This document shows positions 18,715 to 27,967 of a stretch of DNA of 64,000 bases, one piece after another. Source of the stretch: JAZDGX01 sp964482205 (GTDB lineage Bacteria; Eisenbacteria; RBG-16-71-46; CAIMUX01; WJJG01); contig CAYZWI010000003.1 in the NCBI GenBank assembly GCA_964482205.1, positions 124,001 to 188,000 of the forward strand, read 5' to 3'. The translations under genes and the position numbers were made by a program. Every line of letters begins with the position of its first letter. Positions within the stretch are counted from its first letter, which is position 1. The notes under the pieces are model-generated. The model saw nothing but the letters and a program-made list of their open reading frames with translations. It searched no databases and had not been told where the DNA came from.

Positions 18715-19277
18715 CCTCTTCCTCCCAGCAGACGAAGACCTCGTCGCAAGGCGAAAGCGCCGAGCAGGACGAGCGCCAGCAACGCCACCAGCGGAATCAC
18801 GATCGCGAGAATCGAAACGACGATCGCCGATCCCGACTCCGCGGACGCGAAGGCGGGGTTCCCCGCGCCGCCCGTCATCATCGTCGATCCGAGACGCGTC
18901 ATGCCGGTGAGACCCTGGAACAGGCCGGCGACTCCCCCTCCCGCGAGCACGGCGAGCGCCCAGCGGACGAAGGGACTCACCTGATCCATCGAAGCGGCCA
19001 TGACGATCACGCCGGCCGCAACGGCGAGCGGCGCGCCGGCCACATCGAGCAGGTGATCGAGCCAGGGCACATGATAGGAAACGATCTCGACCACGGTGGC
19101 CGCGGCAAGCGCGATCAATGCGCCCCACGATCCGAGCCAGGCGAATCCCGGCGAAAGCGCGAAGTGGCCGAAGTGCGCGGCGGCGCTCAAGGCCAGCAAG
19201 GGGACGAAGATGCGCAACCCGCAGGCCGCGGCGAGCGCGATGCCGACGAGGAGGCTGAGAAGGATCTCCGGAATCAT
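18711..19277 (-). CDS. DUF4126 family membrane protein
   Basis: A 188-residue protein with about five hydrophobic helices and a basic C-terminal end (ALRRGLRLLGGRG). The N-terminus (LLVGIALAAACGLRIFVPLLALSAAAHFG) and the GLTGMTRLGSTMMTGGAGNP segment match DUF4126, a family of small inner-membrane proteins of unknown function. The ATG has AAAGG eight bases upstream. The stop overlaps the start of the HerA-like ATPase gene (GTGA), so the two are very probably made together, and a membrane-tethered ATPase partner is a reasonable guess. Confidence 0.8.
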   Translation of the reverse strand: MIPEILLSLLVGIALAAACGLRIFVPLLALSAAAHFGHFALSPGFAWLGSWGALIALAAATVVEIVSYHVPWLDHLLDVAGAPLAVAAGVIVMAASMDQVSPFVRWALAVLAGGGVAGLFQGLTGMTRLGSTMMTGGAGNPAFASAESGSAIVVSILAIVIPLVALLALVLLGAFALRRGLRLLGGRG

Positions 19278-19510
19278 CGCAGAACCTTTCTAAGACGAAC
19301 CGACCTTGTGCGACCGGATGGAAGCGCCCTGCTCCCCTGCCGCCGGAAACGGGAAGCGCCCTCGGCCGACTGCCGATCGTCACATCTTCAGCGGGATTGT
19401 AGGGCAATGCCGCCCGGCAGGCCATAGCCAGCACCTGGGGGTTTCAAAAAGCCTTCAGACCGGGTATGGTCGGGCTTCGTTAGGGCATATCACAGGAAAG
19501 GAGCAAGACG

Positions 19511-20101
19511 ATGTCAGCAGTCATGCAGATTCTTCAGCAGCAATTGAGCGGCGAGGCGATGAACCAGATCAGCCGCCGGCTCAATGCGGATCCGGCCACC
19601 ACCCAAAACGCCATCGCCGCCGCCCTGCCGCTTCTGGTCGGCGCCCTCGCCCGGAATTCCTCGAATCCATCGGGCGCCGAATCCCTTCATGGAGCGTTGG
19701 AGAGAGATCACGACGGCAGCATTCTCGATGGGCTTGGCTCGATGCTCGGGAATCTCGATCTCGGGCAAGGGGCCGCGATTCTCGGACATGTCCTCGGCGC
19801 GGGCCAGGACCGCGTCCAACGCGGACTCGGGCAGACGACCGGTCTGAACGCAGGGCAGATCGGGACGCTGCTCACGATGCTCGCCCCGATCGTGCTCGGC
19901 GCCCTCGGCAAGATGCAACGCCAGCAGAATCTCGACTCCAGCGGTCTGGGCTCGATGCTGAACCGGGAGCGGCAATCGATCGAGCAACGTGCGCCGAGAG
20001 AGATGGGACTCCTGGAGAGCCTTCTCGACGCGGATGGCGATGGCGATGTGGATTTGAGCGACCTGGCCCGCAAGGGACTCGGGAAACTCTTCGGCCAGTA
20101 G
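19511..20101 (+). CDS. DUF937 (YidB-like) protein
   Basis: A 196-residue soluble protein. The N-terminal IMQILQQQLSG-like start, ISRRLNADPATTQNAIAAALPLLVGALARN and GLNAGQIGTLLTMLAPIVLGALG motifs are those of DUF937, a helical family without established function. No signal peptide. Residues about 175-184 (DADGDGDVDLSDL) form an EF-hand or dockerin-like calcium loop, an added feature at the C-terminus. An AGGAAAGGAG ribosome-binding site precedes the ATG. A compound terminator follows, so it is probably a single-gene transcript. Confidence 0.82.
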   Translation: MSAVMQILQQQLSGEAMNQISRRLNADPATTQNAIAAALPLLVGALARNSSNPSGAESLHGALERDHDGSILDGLGSMLGNLDLGQGAAILGHVLGAGQDRVQRGLGQTTGLNAGQIGTLLTMLAPIVLGALGKMQRQQNLDSSGLGSMLNRERQSIEQRAPREMGLLESLLDADGDGDVDLSDLARKGLGKLFGQ

Positions 20102-20180
20102 CTCTCCGAAGCGCACCGACCAAGCGCGTGGTGATCGCAGGCGCTGCGTTCTCGCCGTGCGCCAAAAGCGTGGCATTTCA

Positions 20181-20235
20181 CCGACGGCGTGATGCTATCG
20201 ACGGCCCGATACCGTCCGGCGCGCCGTCGGTTTTT
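20181..20235 (+). terminator. Two-stem Rho-independent terminator after DUF937 gene
   Basis: The outer stem CCGACGGCG (20181-20189) pairs with CGCCGTCGG (20222-20230), immediately followed by TTTTT (20231-20235). The loop carries a second hairpin, GACGG (20200-20204) with CCGTC (20212-20216). Confidence 0.75.
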
Positions 20236-20275
20236 GCATATTCTCAATCTTCACGAAAGCTGGAGAGGTTCGATC

Positions 20276-21169
20276 ATGCGGTCCATCGTGATGGGTTGCT
20301 CGAAGATCATGTTCGTGAGCCTGCTCCTCTCGTGGGCGGCCGGGACAGCCGCTCCCGCATGGGCGGACGGCGACAGCCGCGCCGCGACCGCGGCCGAACG
20401 CGACTTCTCCCTGCGCATGCTGACCGCCATGGCGCGCGCAGTGGCCCATCCCCTTCCCGGATTCGAGCGCGCCGACACGACCGAGCTGCGGGGATTCGAA
20501 TCGCTCTCTCCGGGTTGCGAGCAGTCGCCGCTCGGCGTCGATTACGAAGTCGATTGGGTGAATCCTCAGCTCGAAGAACAGGAACAGCTGCAGGAAGCGG
20601 CGGCGGTCGAGCGCGCCGCCGCCCGCCTGCAATCCGGCGACACGCAGATTCGCATGACGCAATTGATGGACAAGCAGCAGAAGCTGGCCGAAGAGCTCGC
20701 CGCAGCCATGCAGGCGCAGAACATGGCGCGAGTCGAGGAAATCCAGGCGCAAATGGAGGCGCTCGGTAAGGAGATGGAGAAGGCCGCAGATGAGCAGAAC
20801 GCCGTCCTCGACGGCGAGATGAGCACGCTCGCTCACAAGAGCCGCGTCGTCATCGACATGTCGGTCAACAGTCTCTACGCCTCCCTCCCCGCCAACCGCG
20901 TCGTCGACTGGAAGCCTCCGTTCGGACAGATGGGATATATCGAGCACGATCCGGAAGGCGTGTACGAAGACCGCCTCGTCGTTCTCATCGGCCCTTGGAC
21001 GAGGAGCACCGAGAACGAGCAGACGATGTATCAAGCGCGACCCAACTCCGCGCTGCCGCACACCACTGCCCAGACGGTATTCCTCGCCATTCGAGGCGAT
21101 CGCGAGCTCGCCATGCGCGCTTTGAGCGCGATCGATTCCAAAGCCCTCCTCGCGTTGATCGCCTCGTAG
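20276..21169 (+). CDS. Secreted coiled-coil protein of unknown function
   Basis: A 297-residue exported protein I cannot assign to a family. Signal peptide about 1-30 (FVSLLLSWAAGTAAPAWA). A central, strongly charged helical segment at about 85-185 (LEEQEQLQEAAAVERAAARL, then MDKQQKLAEELAAAMQAQN and IQAQMEALGKEMEKAADEQ) is a predicted coiled coil. The C-terminal third looks alpha/beta (VVIDMSVNSLYASL, DRLVVLIGPWTRS, QTVFLAIRGDRELAMRALSAID). The ATG at 20276 was chosen for GGAGAGG upstream and for the signal sequence; the frame is open from 20189, inside the preceding terminator. Confidence 0.7.
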   Translation: MRSIVMGCSKIMFVSLLLSWAAGTAAPAWADGDSRAATAAERDFSLRMLTAMARAVAHPLPGFERADTTELRGFESLSPGCEQSPLGVDYEVDWVNPQLEEQEQLQEAAAVERAAARLQSGDTQIRMTQLMDKQQKLAEELAAAMQAQNMARVEEIQAQMEALGKEMEKAADEQNAVLDGEMSTLAHKSRVVIDMSVNSLYASLPANRVVDWKPPFGQMGYIEHDPEGVYEDRLVVLIGPWTRSTENEQTMYQARPNSALPHTTAQTVFLAIRGDRELAMRALSAIDSKALLALIAS

Positions 21170-21199
21170 AGATCCGCACTTCCGATCACCTCCTCGGGA

Positions 21200-21208
21200 T
21201 GGTATCAT
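21200..21208 (+). promoter_or_regulatory. Candidate extended -10 element upstream of the FG-GAP gene
   Basis: TGGTATCAT is an extended -10 (TGnTATNAT) pattern. It would give a leader of roughly 190 bases before the ATG at 21408. No clear -35 is seen. The same pattern (TGGTATAAT) precedes the hydrolase gene at 62773. Confidence 0.35.
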
Positions 21209-21407
21209 TCCTCCCGTGACAGCCCGGTCGTTCGCGTTTCTCTCCTTCATGCAACGGCGAGCGGCTGCATGCGATGTCGCATCCCGGAGTCGCGCATGTG
21301 CTTTCCTACCCATCGTTCACGTATGCGGGACATCGACCTCTCCGGACCTCTCGCCATTCGTCCCATGCCTGCCTTAGCCCTTGGGCGTCTCTCTTCGGAG
21401 GTGAACC

Positions 21408-24400
21408 ATGTCTCGAGTCCTGAACATCGTTTGCGATCGACGCGCTCTGATTGCATGCGCGAGCATACTCGCTGCAAGCGCCCTTCTCGTTTCGGGAAGC
21501 ATTCTGTCTGATCCTGATTCGCTTCCTCGCGCCGTCGCAAAGAACCCCGACGATGCATGGAACATGGACAGCCGCGCGAATGGCGGCCTCGCACGGGAGC
21601 CGCATCAAGGGGATTGGTGGAAGCAGGTCTCGGTCGTCGTCGAGGAGATGGAGTACCGGCCGTCGCGCGCGGACTTCGGCCTGCAGGCTCCCAACCGGGC
21701 GAACGGATTTCGCGCGCAGTTTCATGCGGACGGCGTGGAGCTCGTCCCCAGAACGGCGGCGCAGACCGAATGGAAGTGGAGTTGGACCACTCGTTCCTTC
21801 GGTCGCGAGACAGGCACGGTCGCGCTCGCGCCATCGGATCCCATCCAGACGATGAGCCGCGTCGAATACCGGCGCGCGGGATTCGACGAGTGGTACGAGA
21901 ACGGACCATCGGGACTCGAGCAAGGCTTCACGATCGCGCAAACGCCGGCCGGCGAGGGGCGCATCTGCATCGAGGCGACGATCGGCGGCAGTCTGCGCGC
22001 GATGGCGACGCGCGCGGCAAGTGCGCCGGCGGCAGCGGGCCCTGCAGCGGACGATCGGGCAGCAGGCGCCCAAACCTCAGGCGTCACCTTCCGCGGCCCC
22101 GACAGTCGGGCGACGCTGCACTACGGCGGACTTCTGGCCATGGATGCCAGCGGACGCGAACTGCCGGGAGAGATCGCCTTCGATCAGGATCGCCTTCGCA
22201 TTCTCGTCGATGACAGAGGCGCGGAGTATCCCGTCATCATTGATCCTCTGATTGCGGCTCCCGCGTGGGACTTTCTTGGCGATCAGGTGCGCGTGGTGGC
22301 GGGCCGGGCCTTGTCGACCGCCGGCGACGTGAACGGAGATGGCTTCAGCGACGTTCTCCTCGGGTTGGGCAGCTACGACAACGGACCGAACTTGAATCAA
22401 GGCCGCGTGCTCCTCTTCTACGGAGGCCCGACTGGCCCTTCGACAACCCCCGAATGGATGGCAGAGGGAGAAAGCCCGTCCAGCTACTTCGGCTTTTCCG
22501 TGTCGACCGCCGGCGACGTGAACGGAGACGGGTACGACGATGTGATTGTGGGAGCCCCCATGCAACTCCACGAAGACGGATCGCAGGGAAGCGTGTTCCT
22601 TTATTGCGGCTCGCCGTCGGGCCCCACCGGTCCGCACTGGAGCGCGCGCACCTTCGCTCCCGATACCACGCACACCTTCGCCGGCCACTTGTCCTACGCG
22701 GGCGATGTGAACGGAGACGGTTTCGACGATGTGGCCGTCTCCGACTTTGGGCACGACGGCGCAATACCGAAAGCCGGCGCGGTCTGGGTCTATCATGGAT
22801 GCTCCGACGGCCTGGAAGATACCCCGGCCTGGTTCAAGGAAGGCACCGAGGAGGAATCCTACTACGGCGGCGGTGTGAGTTCCGCCGGCGATGTGAACGC
22901 GGATGGATATGACGACCTGGTGATCGGCGCTTCCCGTTTCAGCGACGATGTCGGCCGCGCCTATCTCTACTGCGGCTCCGCGGGCGGGCTCTCACCCGCT
23001 CCGTGCTGGACCAAGGATGGATTCGCGGCCAGCTGGCGCTTCGGCACGGCCGTTTCCCTCGCGGGCGATGTGAACGGCGATGGCTATGGAGATGTGCTCG
23101 TCGGTTCGCTCGGTTGCGCGCACCTCTTCCTGGGTAACACGGAGGGCCTGGAGAGCGAGGAATTCTGGACGCGCCAGGGGGAGCCGCCGACGGCCTATTT
23201 CGGCAGTGCACTCGGCACGGCCGGCGATGTGAACGGCGATGGACTGGCCGACTTCCTCGTCGGTGAACCGTACAGCATGGTGGCTGGTGGTTTCGGGAAA
23301 TTGTATCTGTACTACGGCACTCGCCTGGACAGCATCGCCACCGCGCCCGCCTGGGTGTACACCTGCGATCAAGCCGGCGCGCGCTTGGGCGAGACCGTCG
23401 CTTGCGCCGGCGATGTGAACGGCGATGGATTCGGCGATTTCCTCACCGGCGCGTATTTCTACAGCGACGATCAGGAAATGGAAGGGCGCGCGTATCTGTT
23501 CCTCGGATCGGGCGAAGGCCCCCGCACGGCGCCCGGGTGGGTGATCGAACCGAATCAGACGGGCGCGGAGTTCGGGTATTCCGTCGCGAGCGTGGGTGAT
23601 GTAAACGGCGACGGCTGCGAGGACATCCTCGTCGGCGCGCCCAAGTACGACAAGGGCCAGGCGGACGAAGGAGTCGCGTTCCTGTTTCTCGGCGGACGGG
23701 ACGGGGCCAGCATCTCTCCCGATTGGCTGGCGGAGAGCAATCAGGTGGGCGCGGGACTCGGCTTCTCCGTCGCGGGCGCAGGGGACATCGACAGCGATGG
23801 ATATGACGATGTGGTCATCGGGGCTCCCTACTACGATGTCTCGGGGCTGGCGAATTGCGGAGCCGCGTTCGTATGGAGAGGCACGAACGCAGGCCCTCCG
23901 CCCATAGGCACTCCCGCGAATGCGGACTGGGCGGAAGATGGCGCGCAAGCGAACACTTTTTACGGGCAGTGCGTCGCATCCGCCGGAGATGTGAATGGCG
24001 ACGGCCATGCCGATCTCTTGATCAGCGTGCCCGGATACAATCTGCTCGACGGGATGCAAGGCGCGGCCGCGTTGTACTTCGGCTCTCCCTCGGGACCGGC
24101 GCACTTTCCGGACTGGCTCGGCGAGGGCGCGCACGGGGGGGCGTACTATGGCTACTCCCTCGCATGCGCGGGCGATGTGAACGGCGACATGTATTCGGAT
24201 GTGATCGTCGGCTCTCCCTATTTCGAGACCTCCGTTGAAGCCGCGGGAGCGGTGTACTTGTACTATGGAGGCGAGGGTGGACCGAGCGAGACCGCTTCGT
24301 GGACGGTGGAAGGAAGCGTACCGGAAGCGCTGCTCGGCTGGTCGGTCGCGAGCGCGGGCGATGTGAACGGCGACAGCTTCAGCGACATCCTGGTCGGCAT

Positions 24401-25562
24401 GCCGCAGTATGGAGACGGCCTGCACATGCCCGGCATGGCCTTGTGCTGGTACGGGTCGTCGAGCGGGCCGGGCGGAAGCGACCCCTCGGACGCCGACTGG
24501 CGCATGTTCGGCAACGGCGATCACGACAAGGTCGGATATGCTGTCGCATCGGCGGGAGATGTCGACAACGACGGGTACTCCGATGTCATCGTGAGCGCGC
24601 CCTATGCGACCTGGGGCGGCGTCGCGGAAGCAGGAGCCGTGGCGTTCGAACGCGGTTCACCGGAGGGGATTCTGTTCACGCCCCCGGAAATCGGAGGCCG
24701 GCAGGCGGGCGCGATGTTCGGCCAGAGCATCGCGGCCGCGGATGTGAATGGTGACGGGTTCTCCGATGTGCTCATCGGCGCGCCGAAGCACGATCAGGGC
24801 GAAACGGACGAAGGCCGCGCGTTCCTGCACTACGGCAACCTCGGCCGTGGCCTGCGCCGCTCGCCCGACCAGTGGCGCGCGGACCACACGGATCCCATTC
24901 CGCTGCTCTCCTTCAGCGAAAGCTGGGACGGCTTCGGCCTGCACGCGATCGGGCGCTCGGCGGCGGGACGGACGGATGTGCGCATGGAATGGGAAGTCGC
25001 GCGCTTCGGCACGAGCCTCGACGACGGGGACATCGAAGCGGGGACCACGTACGACACCGGACTCCCCGATCCTTCGCTCGGCAGCATGATCGCAATCGAG
25101 GAAACGGTGAGCGGCCTCGTCGGTCCGCGCGGATGGTGTTGGCGTATGCGGATCGCATCGCGCAATCCCTATTTCCCGCGCACACCGTGGTTCCATGCCA
25201 CCGGCAACGGCGCCGCCGAAATGGATCTGCGGACGCCGGCGAGCCCCGCCGCGCTCGATGACCCGGGCAACACCGCGCCGGTGGCCAGCCGCCTCGCGCT
25301 GGCGTGCACTCCGAATCCCTTCCGCGCTGGCGCAACGATTGCGTGGACGCAACCGGCGAACGGGACGGTGCGAGTGACGGTGCACGATGTGCAAGGGCGG
25401 CTCGTGCGCACGCTGATCGACGAGATGCTCGACGCCGGCGAGCATCGCATCGCCTGGGACGGCACGCGCGGCGACGGACAGCGCGTGGAAGCGGGCGCGT
25501 ACTGGATCAGGGTGCACGCGGGCGAAGTCGAGAAGCAAGTGCGGGCGGTCAGGATCGAGTAG
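21408..25562 (+). CDS. Giant secreted FG-GAP (integrin-alpha-like) beta-propeller protein with FlgD-like C-terminus
   Basis: A 1384-residue exported protein. After the signal segment (about 10-32) there is an N-terminal beta domain of about 250 residues ending YPVIIDPLI, seen in other bacterial FG-GAP proteins. From about 290 to 1135 I count 14 repeats of the FG-GAP core, GDVNGDGxxDxLVG or close variants, spaced roughly 55-60 residues and enough for two seven-bladed propellers. The aspartates form a calcium-binding loop in integrins; repeats 9, 11, 12 and 13 deviate slightly (GDIDSDG, GDVNGDM, GDVNGDS, GDVDNDG). The C-terminus is an ~85-residue FlgD/T9SS-like Ig domain (TPNPF, GRLVRTL, GAYWIRV). 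GGAGGTGAACC precedes the ATG. Probable surface adhesion or ligand binding; ligand unknown. Confidence 0.9.
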   Translation: MSRVLNIVCDRRALIACASILAASALLVSGSILSDPDSLPRAVAKNPDDAWNMDSRANGGLAREPHQGDWWKQVSVVVEEMEYRPSRADFGLQAPNRANGFRAQFHADGVELVPRTAAQTEWKWSWTTRSFGRETGTVALAPSDPIQTMSRVEYRRAGFDEWYENGPSGLEQGFTIAQTPAGEGRICIEATIGGSLRAMATRAASAPAAAGPAADDRAAGAQTSGVTFRGPDSRATLHYGGLLAMDASGRELPGEIAFDQDRLRILVDDRGAEYPVIIDPLIAAPAWDFLGDQVRVVAGRALSTAGDVNGDGFSDVLLGLGSYDNGPNLNQGRVLLFYGGPTGPSTTPEWMAEGESPSSYFGFSVSTAGDVNGDGYDDVIVGAPMQLHEDGSQGSVFLYCGSPSGPTGPHWSARTFAPDTTHTFAGHLSYAGDVNGDGFDDVAVSDFGHDGAIPKAGAVWVYHGCSDGLEDTPAWFKEGTEEESYYGGGVSSAGDVNADGYDDLVIGASRFSDDVGRAYLYCGSAGGLSPAPCWTKDGFAASWRFGTAVSLAGDVNGDGYGDVLVGSLGCAHLFLGNTEGLESEEFWTRQGEPPTAYFGSALGTAGDVNGDGLADFLVGEPYSMVAGGFGKLYLYYGTRLDSIATAPAWVYTCDQAGARLGETVACAGDVNGDGFGDFLTGAYFYSDDQEMEGRAYLFLGSGEGPRTAPGWVIEPNQTGAEFGYSVASVGDVNGDGCEDILVGAPKYDKGQADEGVAFLFLGGRDGASISPDWLAESNQVGAGLGFSVAGAGDIDSDGYDDVVIGAPYYDVSGLANCGAAFVWRGTNAGPPPIGTPANADWAEDGAQANTFYGQCVASAGDVNGDGHADLLISVPGYNLLDGMQGAAALYFGSPSGPAHFPDWLGEGAHGGAYYGYSLACAGDVNGDMYSDVIVGSPYFETSVEAAGAVYLYYGGEGGPSETASWTVEGSVPEALLGWSVASAGDVNGDSFSDILVGMPQYGDGLHMPGMALCWYGSSSGPGGSDPSDADWRMFGNGDHDKVGYAVASAGDVDNDGYSDVIVSAPYATWGGVAEAGAVAFERGSPEGILFTPPEIGGRQAGAMFGQSIAAADVNGDGFSDVLIGAPKHDQGETDEGRAFLHYGNLGRGLRRSPDQWRADHTDPIPLLSFSESWDGFGLHAIGRSAAGRTDVRMEWEVARFGTSLDDGDIEAGTTYDTGLPDPSLGSMIAIEETVSGLVGPRGWCWRMRIASRNPYFPRTPWFHATGNGAAEMDLRTPASPAALDDPGNTAPVASRLALACTPNPFRAGATIAWTQPANGTVRVTVHDVQGRLVRTLIDEMLDAGEHRIAWDGTRGDGQRVEAGAYWIRVHAGEVEKQVRAVRIE

Positions 25563-25664
25563 TCCAAGCGTCGAGCGCGGATAGGGCCTGGGCCAACCAG
25601 CGAGCGCCCTCGTTTTCAGGCCGCTTCATGGAGCACGTTCCCGTGCGCGACCGCATCGGCTCGG

Positions 25665-26654
25665 TCACCGGCTCCCGCGAACAAACCGCCGCTTGAGCGC
25701 TCCCCAGGTCCCGTCTTCCGTCCCCGATGGCTCGAGCACCGTCAGGCGCACCTGCCCGCATTCGACGCATGTCGAAGCATCGGCCAGCATCAGGCCTTCG
25801 TATTCGCCGGGTAGGAGTTCTTGGGCGCTGATTCGGAAGGTCACGGTGTATTCGCCCGAATAAGGATGATCGACCTGCAACACCGTCATCCACGGAACCG
25901 AGGAGGAGAAAGCCAGTCCCTCGTCACCGAATTCGTCGAAGACCTGGACGATCACCTCCCGTGACGACCCTGAAGGGATTTCCACATCGAGGCTCGAAGG
26001 GACGAAGACGGGGTCCCGCCCCCATCCCCCGCCACAGGTGCGATCCGCGCACCCGCCACACGGATATCCGGCCTCCGCGCTGCCATTCCAGTCCGGCTCA
26101 TTGACCGTGCCTTGTCCGATGTATCCCGAGACGAACTGCGACTGGAGTCTTCCTCTCGATGTGACATCCAGCACCACGCTGGCCAAACCGAAGAAATAGG
26201 GGGGGAACCCCGGAGCTTGGGATAGATCGGGCATTTGCAGGACGACCTCGTTGCCGCTCTGTTCCACCACCCAGCCGCCGCAAACACTAGCGGACACGAA
26301 GGACCATTCTTCGGGCCAGTACATTCGCCAGCAAACATCCTGCCAGAGGATGGAGTCGGGAGGATAGTCCGACCAACGGTAGAAATCGAATTCGAGCCTG
26401 CCCGTCAATGGGGTCACATCCGTGATCCCGGCGCAGCCCGGCCCGAAAGGCCATCCCGCGCAGAACTCTCCGGCGGGTTCGCGGACGGCAACGCCGATAT
26501 ACGTGCCGGGGAGGGGATTTGCATCAGCGCAGGAAATCCAGCCGGCCACCAAAGCCAGAAGCATGGGACCGATCAACTTCAGGCGAAGATTCCCGGCGGC
26601 TCGGACTCGTCTGGAAGAAGGAAGCTGGCGCGCAAGACGTAGACTGGAGTTCAT
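25665..26654 (-). CDS. Secreted protein A1 (A family) with BACON-like domain and WG-K-F tail
   Basis: A 329-residue exported protein of unknown function. Signal region ends CADA before NPLPGTYIGVAVREP. The N-terminal part is conserved in A2 and A3: C-x(n)-C around FCAGWPFGPGCAGITDV, LEFDFY, VCGGWVVEQSGN, VVLDVTSRGRLQS, and a Cys cluster GYPCGGCADRTCGGG. The last ~100 residues (SSREVIVQVFDEFGDEG, SSVPWMTVLQV, LPGEYEGLMLADAS) resemble a BACON/Ig-like beta-sandwich. It ends EDGTWGALKRRFVRGSR. ATG 26654 follows GGGAGGCCACC, and a minus-strand TATAAT lies near 26704-26710. A1 is more diverged from A2 and A3 than they are from each other. It converges on the FG-GAP gene. Confidence 0.78.
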   Translation of the reverse strand: MNSSLRLARQLPSSRRVRAAGNLRLKLIGPMLLALVAGWISCADANPLPGTYIGVAVREPAGEFCAGWPFGPGCAGITDVTPLTGRLEFDFYRWSDYPPDSILWQDVCWRMYWPEEWSFVSASVCGGWVVEQSGNEVVLQMPDLSQAPGFPPYFFGLASVVLDVTSRGRLQSQFVSGYIGQGTVNEPDWNGSAEAGYPCGGCADRTCGGGWGRDPVFVPSSLDVEIPSGSSREVIVQVFDEFGDEGLAFSSSVPWMTVLQVDHPYSGEYTVTFRISAQELLPGEYEGLMLADASTCVECGQVRLTVLEPSGTEDGTWGALKRRFVRGSR

Positions 26655-26798
26655 GGTGGCCTCCCGCATGACGGTGTGGTGGCGGGAAGAGCGATCGGAC
26701 GGATTATACGGAAAAGCGCTCGACGATTCAAGAGGCGCTTGCGGGGATTGACTTCTGCCCCTCCGACCGATCGCGGGGAAGCCCGGGAATTCGCTCGA

Positions 26799-27773
26799 TC
26801 ACCGGCTCCCGCGAACGAAGCGCCGCTTGAGCGCTCCCCAGGTCCTCTCTTCCGTGAGGGAAGCGTCGAGCACGGTCAGTTGAACCTGCGCGCATTCGGT
26901 GCAAGCCGAAGCATCGGCGAGCAGCAGTCCTTGATAGTCGCCGGCCGGAAGGCCTTGGGCGCTGACCCTCACGGTCACGGAATACTCCGAATCGTGCTGT
27001 TCGACTTCCTCGATCGTCATCCAGGGAACGGAGGACGAGAAAAAAAGCGTTTCATCATAGCCGTGTTCGGCGTAGACCTCGAATGTCTCCTGTGTCACCG
27101 AACCCATCGGAATTTCCAGCGCCAGGCTTCCAGGAAAAAACCAGGGATCGAAGGGAAACCCTCCCCAACAGCTTCGATTCGGACACCCGCCGCACGGATA
27201 CCCGGCGTCGGCCCTGCCGTCCCACTCAGGTTCGTACAAGAATCCCATGTCGCCCGAGAGGTAGCGCGATGTCAGCCGTCCACGCGAAGTGACATCCAGA
27301 ACGACAGTGGCAAGCGCACGAATGTATTCCGGGGAAGGGCCGGTTACCAGAAGATCGGGTTTCTCCAGAATCACTTGATTGCCGCTCTGCTCCACAATGA
27401 AACCGCCGCAGACTTGCGCCGCAACGAACGACCAGTCCGAAGGCCAGTCCACACGCCAGCGCACATCTTCCCAGACGAGGGAATCAGGAAAGAAGGACGT
27501 CAAGTAGAAGTCGAACTCGAGCCTCCCCATCAGGTCCGTCACATCGGTGATGCCCTCGCATTCGACGAACGGCCACTGTTCGCAAACGCCGCCGGCCTCG
27601 GCCCGCACGGCCACTCCAACATAGGAGACGGGGACGGGATTCGCGCTCGCGATCGGGGCCCAGCAGGCAGAGAGGCTGATGAGCATCAAGGCGAGCCCGC
27701 CAAGCAGGCGAACCCTTGGAGGAGGGGCGCAATTCGATGATGCGACGCGCGAAGAGCGATGGAGGAGAGTCAT
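26799..27773 (-). CDS. Secreted protein A2 (A family) with BACON-like domain and WG-K-F tail
   Basis: A 324-residue exported paralogue of A1 and A3. The signal peptide ends PIASA before NPVPVSYVGVAV. Shared landmarks are CEQWPFVECEGITDVTDL, PDSLVWEDVRWR, VCGGFIVEQSGNQVILEKP, the GYPCGGCPNRSCWGGFPFDP Cys cluster and the BACON-like SSVPWMTIEEV...GLPAGDYQGLLLADAS. The tail is ERTWGALKRRFVRGSR. The six or so conserved cysteines suggest disulphides in an oxidising compartment. AAGGAGG precedes the ATG at 27773; GGTGTATGC lies on the minus strand at 27851-27859. The gene is divergent from the GT-C glycosyltransferase at 27968. Confidence 0.78.
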   Translation of the reverse strand: MTLLHRSSRVASSNCAPPPRVRLLGGLALMLISLSACWAPIASANPVPVSYVGVAVRAEAGGVCEQWPFVECEGITDVTDLMGRLEFDFYLTSFFPDSLVWEDVRWRVDWPSDWSFVAAQVCGGFIVEQSGNQVILEKPDLLVTGPSPEYIRALATVVLDVTSRGRLTSRYLSGDMGFLYEPEWDGRADAGYPCGGCPNRSCWGGFPFDPWFFPGSLALEIPMGSVTQETFEVYAEHGYDETLFFSSSVPWMTIEEVEQHDSEYSVTVRVSAQGLPAGDYQGLLLADASACTECAQVQLTVLDASLTEERTWGALKRRFVRGSR

Positions 27774-27967
27774 GACGACCTCCTTGGTCAAGGCCAGGCC
27801 CACCTCGGTTGTCTGATGAAAAGACCAGTCCAGCGGATCCGCGAAGACAAGCATACACCTGCCGCATGCCGCCCACCAAGCCGGCGCTCGCACCGGAGAC
27901 CGCCCGATCGCGATTCGGCGATCGGTCCGTTTCGCGGCCAAGGCATCAATGGTAATCTCTGCTACCG

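Noticed and set aside
22310..24780. Regularly spaced copies of a GGCGATGTGAACGG-like sequence suggesting a repeat array
   Set aside because: They are in frame, about 170 bases apart, and encode the FG-GAP calcium loop DVNGDG; spacers are coding, so this is not CRISPR.
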